Source: Desulfurococcales archaeon
GTDB lineage: Archaea; Thermoproteota; Thermoprotei_A; Sulfolobales; WANQ01
Reading direction: 5' to 3'
Assembly: GCA_027043985.1 (NCBI GenBank)
Contig: JALUDQ010000057.1
Location: 1-5,535, forward strand
Length of the DNA: 5,535 nt
Under the pieces are notes generated by a model. That model made no database searches, was not told the DNA's origin, and saw only the letters and a program-made list of their open reading frames with translations. Positions 5,364 to 5,535 of this stretch are shown one piece after another (the first letter of the stretch is position 1; each line of letters opens with the position of its first letter). The position numbers were made by a program, and so were the translations under genes.

Positions 5364-5535
5364 TTGAATAGAGAAAAGAAAAATATAATAATAGCAATAA
5401 GTGGTCCTGCTGGAAGCGGTAAGACAACATACGCAAAAATTCTAGCTAAAAAATACGGCTTACGGTATTTTTCTGCTGGAAGTATTTTTCGTGAGATAGC
5501 TAAGAGTAGAGGACTAACACTTGAAGAGCTAAGCA
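5364..5535 (+). CDS. cmk: Cytidylate kinase, archaeal type (5' part, cut by window end)
   Basis: The enzyme phosphorylates CMP (and dCMP) with ATP, recycling pyrimidine nucleotides. Fifty-seven codons are visible; archaeal Cmk usually has about 180-190 residues, so roughly two thirds is missing. The Walker A loop GPAGSGKT is at 14-21 after the strand IIIAIS (8-13). SAGSIFREIAKSRGLTLEEL (37-56) is typical of archaeal Cmk and distinguishes it from AdkA upstream. I chose TTG at 5364: the preceding codon is the TAA of rpl34e, and no ATG or GTG occurs in frame before the P-loop. A GGGGT at 5355-5359 may act as a weak SD, 4 nt upstream. In archaea rpl14e and cbf5 often follow. Confidence 0.88.
   Translation, partial: MNREKKNIIIAISGPAGSGKTTYAKILAKKYGLRYFSAGSIFREIAKSRGLTLEELS

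Overview
The window is a stretch of an archaeal spc-type ribosomal protein cluster, read entirely from the + strand. All recognisable proteins are of archaeal type. The gene order (L19e end, L18, S5, L30, L15, secY, adenylate kinase, DUF106/EMC3-like, L34e, cytidylate kinase) is one I associate with Crenarchaeota (Thermoproteota). The DNA is AT-rich, with heavy use of ATA (Ile) and AGA/AGG (Arg) codons, which fits a hyperthermophilic crenarchaeon, most likely of the Desulfurococcales. I cannot name the genus from the sequence alone.

Layout: bases 1-21 are the last codons of an upstream gene, probably rpl19e. From 41 to 2255 four ribosomal protein genes follow almost without gaps: rpl18, rps5 (its GTG start overlaps the rpl18 stop by 4 bp), rpl30 and rpl15. 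The 168 bp from 2256 to 2423 is the only sizeable gap. It is very AT-rich, holds candidate TATA elements and probably restarts transcription for secY (2424-3902). A GTG-started archaeal adenylate kinase (3905-4522) follows 2 bp after secY. A three-helix membrane protein of the DUF106/EMC3/TMCO1 group (4523-5008) starts directly after the adenylate kinase stop, in the same frame. A 76-bp gap leads to rpl34e (5085-5363). A TTG-started cytidylate kinase begins directly after its stop, again in the same frame, and runs off the window end at 5535.

How it works together: uL18, uS5, uL30, uL15 and eL34 are ribosome parts. SecY is the channel of the translocon that receives nascent membrane and secreted proteins from the ribosome. 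The DUF106 protein is a member of the Oxa1/YidC superfamily of membrane insertases. The two nucleotide kinases recycle AMP and CMP. The block therefore couples ribosome production, membrane protein insertion and nucleotide supply.

I found no mobile element, CRISPR array, tRNA or rRNA, no broken gene and no sign of horizontal transfer. I did not find an undescribed system. The points worth a second look are small: gene junctions, the secY leader, a possible start-codon hairpin in adk, and a long external loop in SecY.
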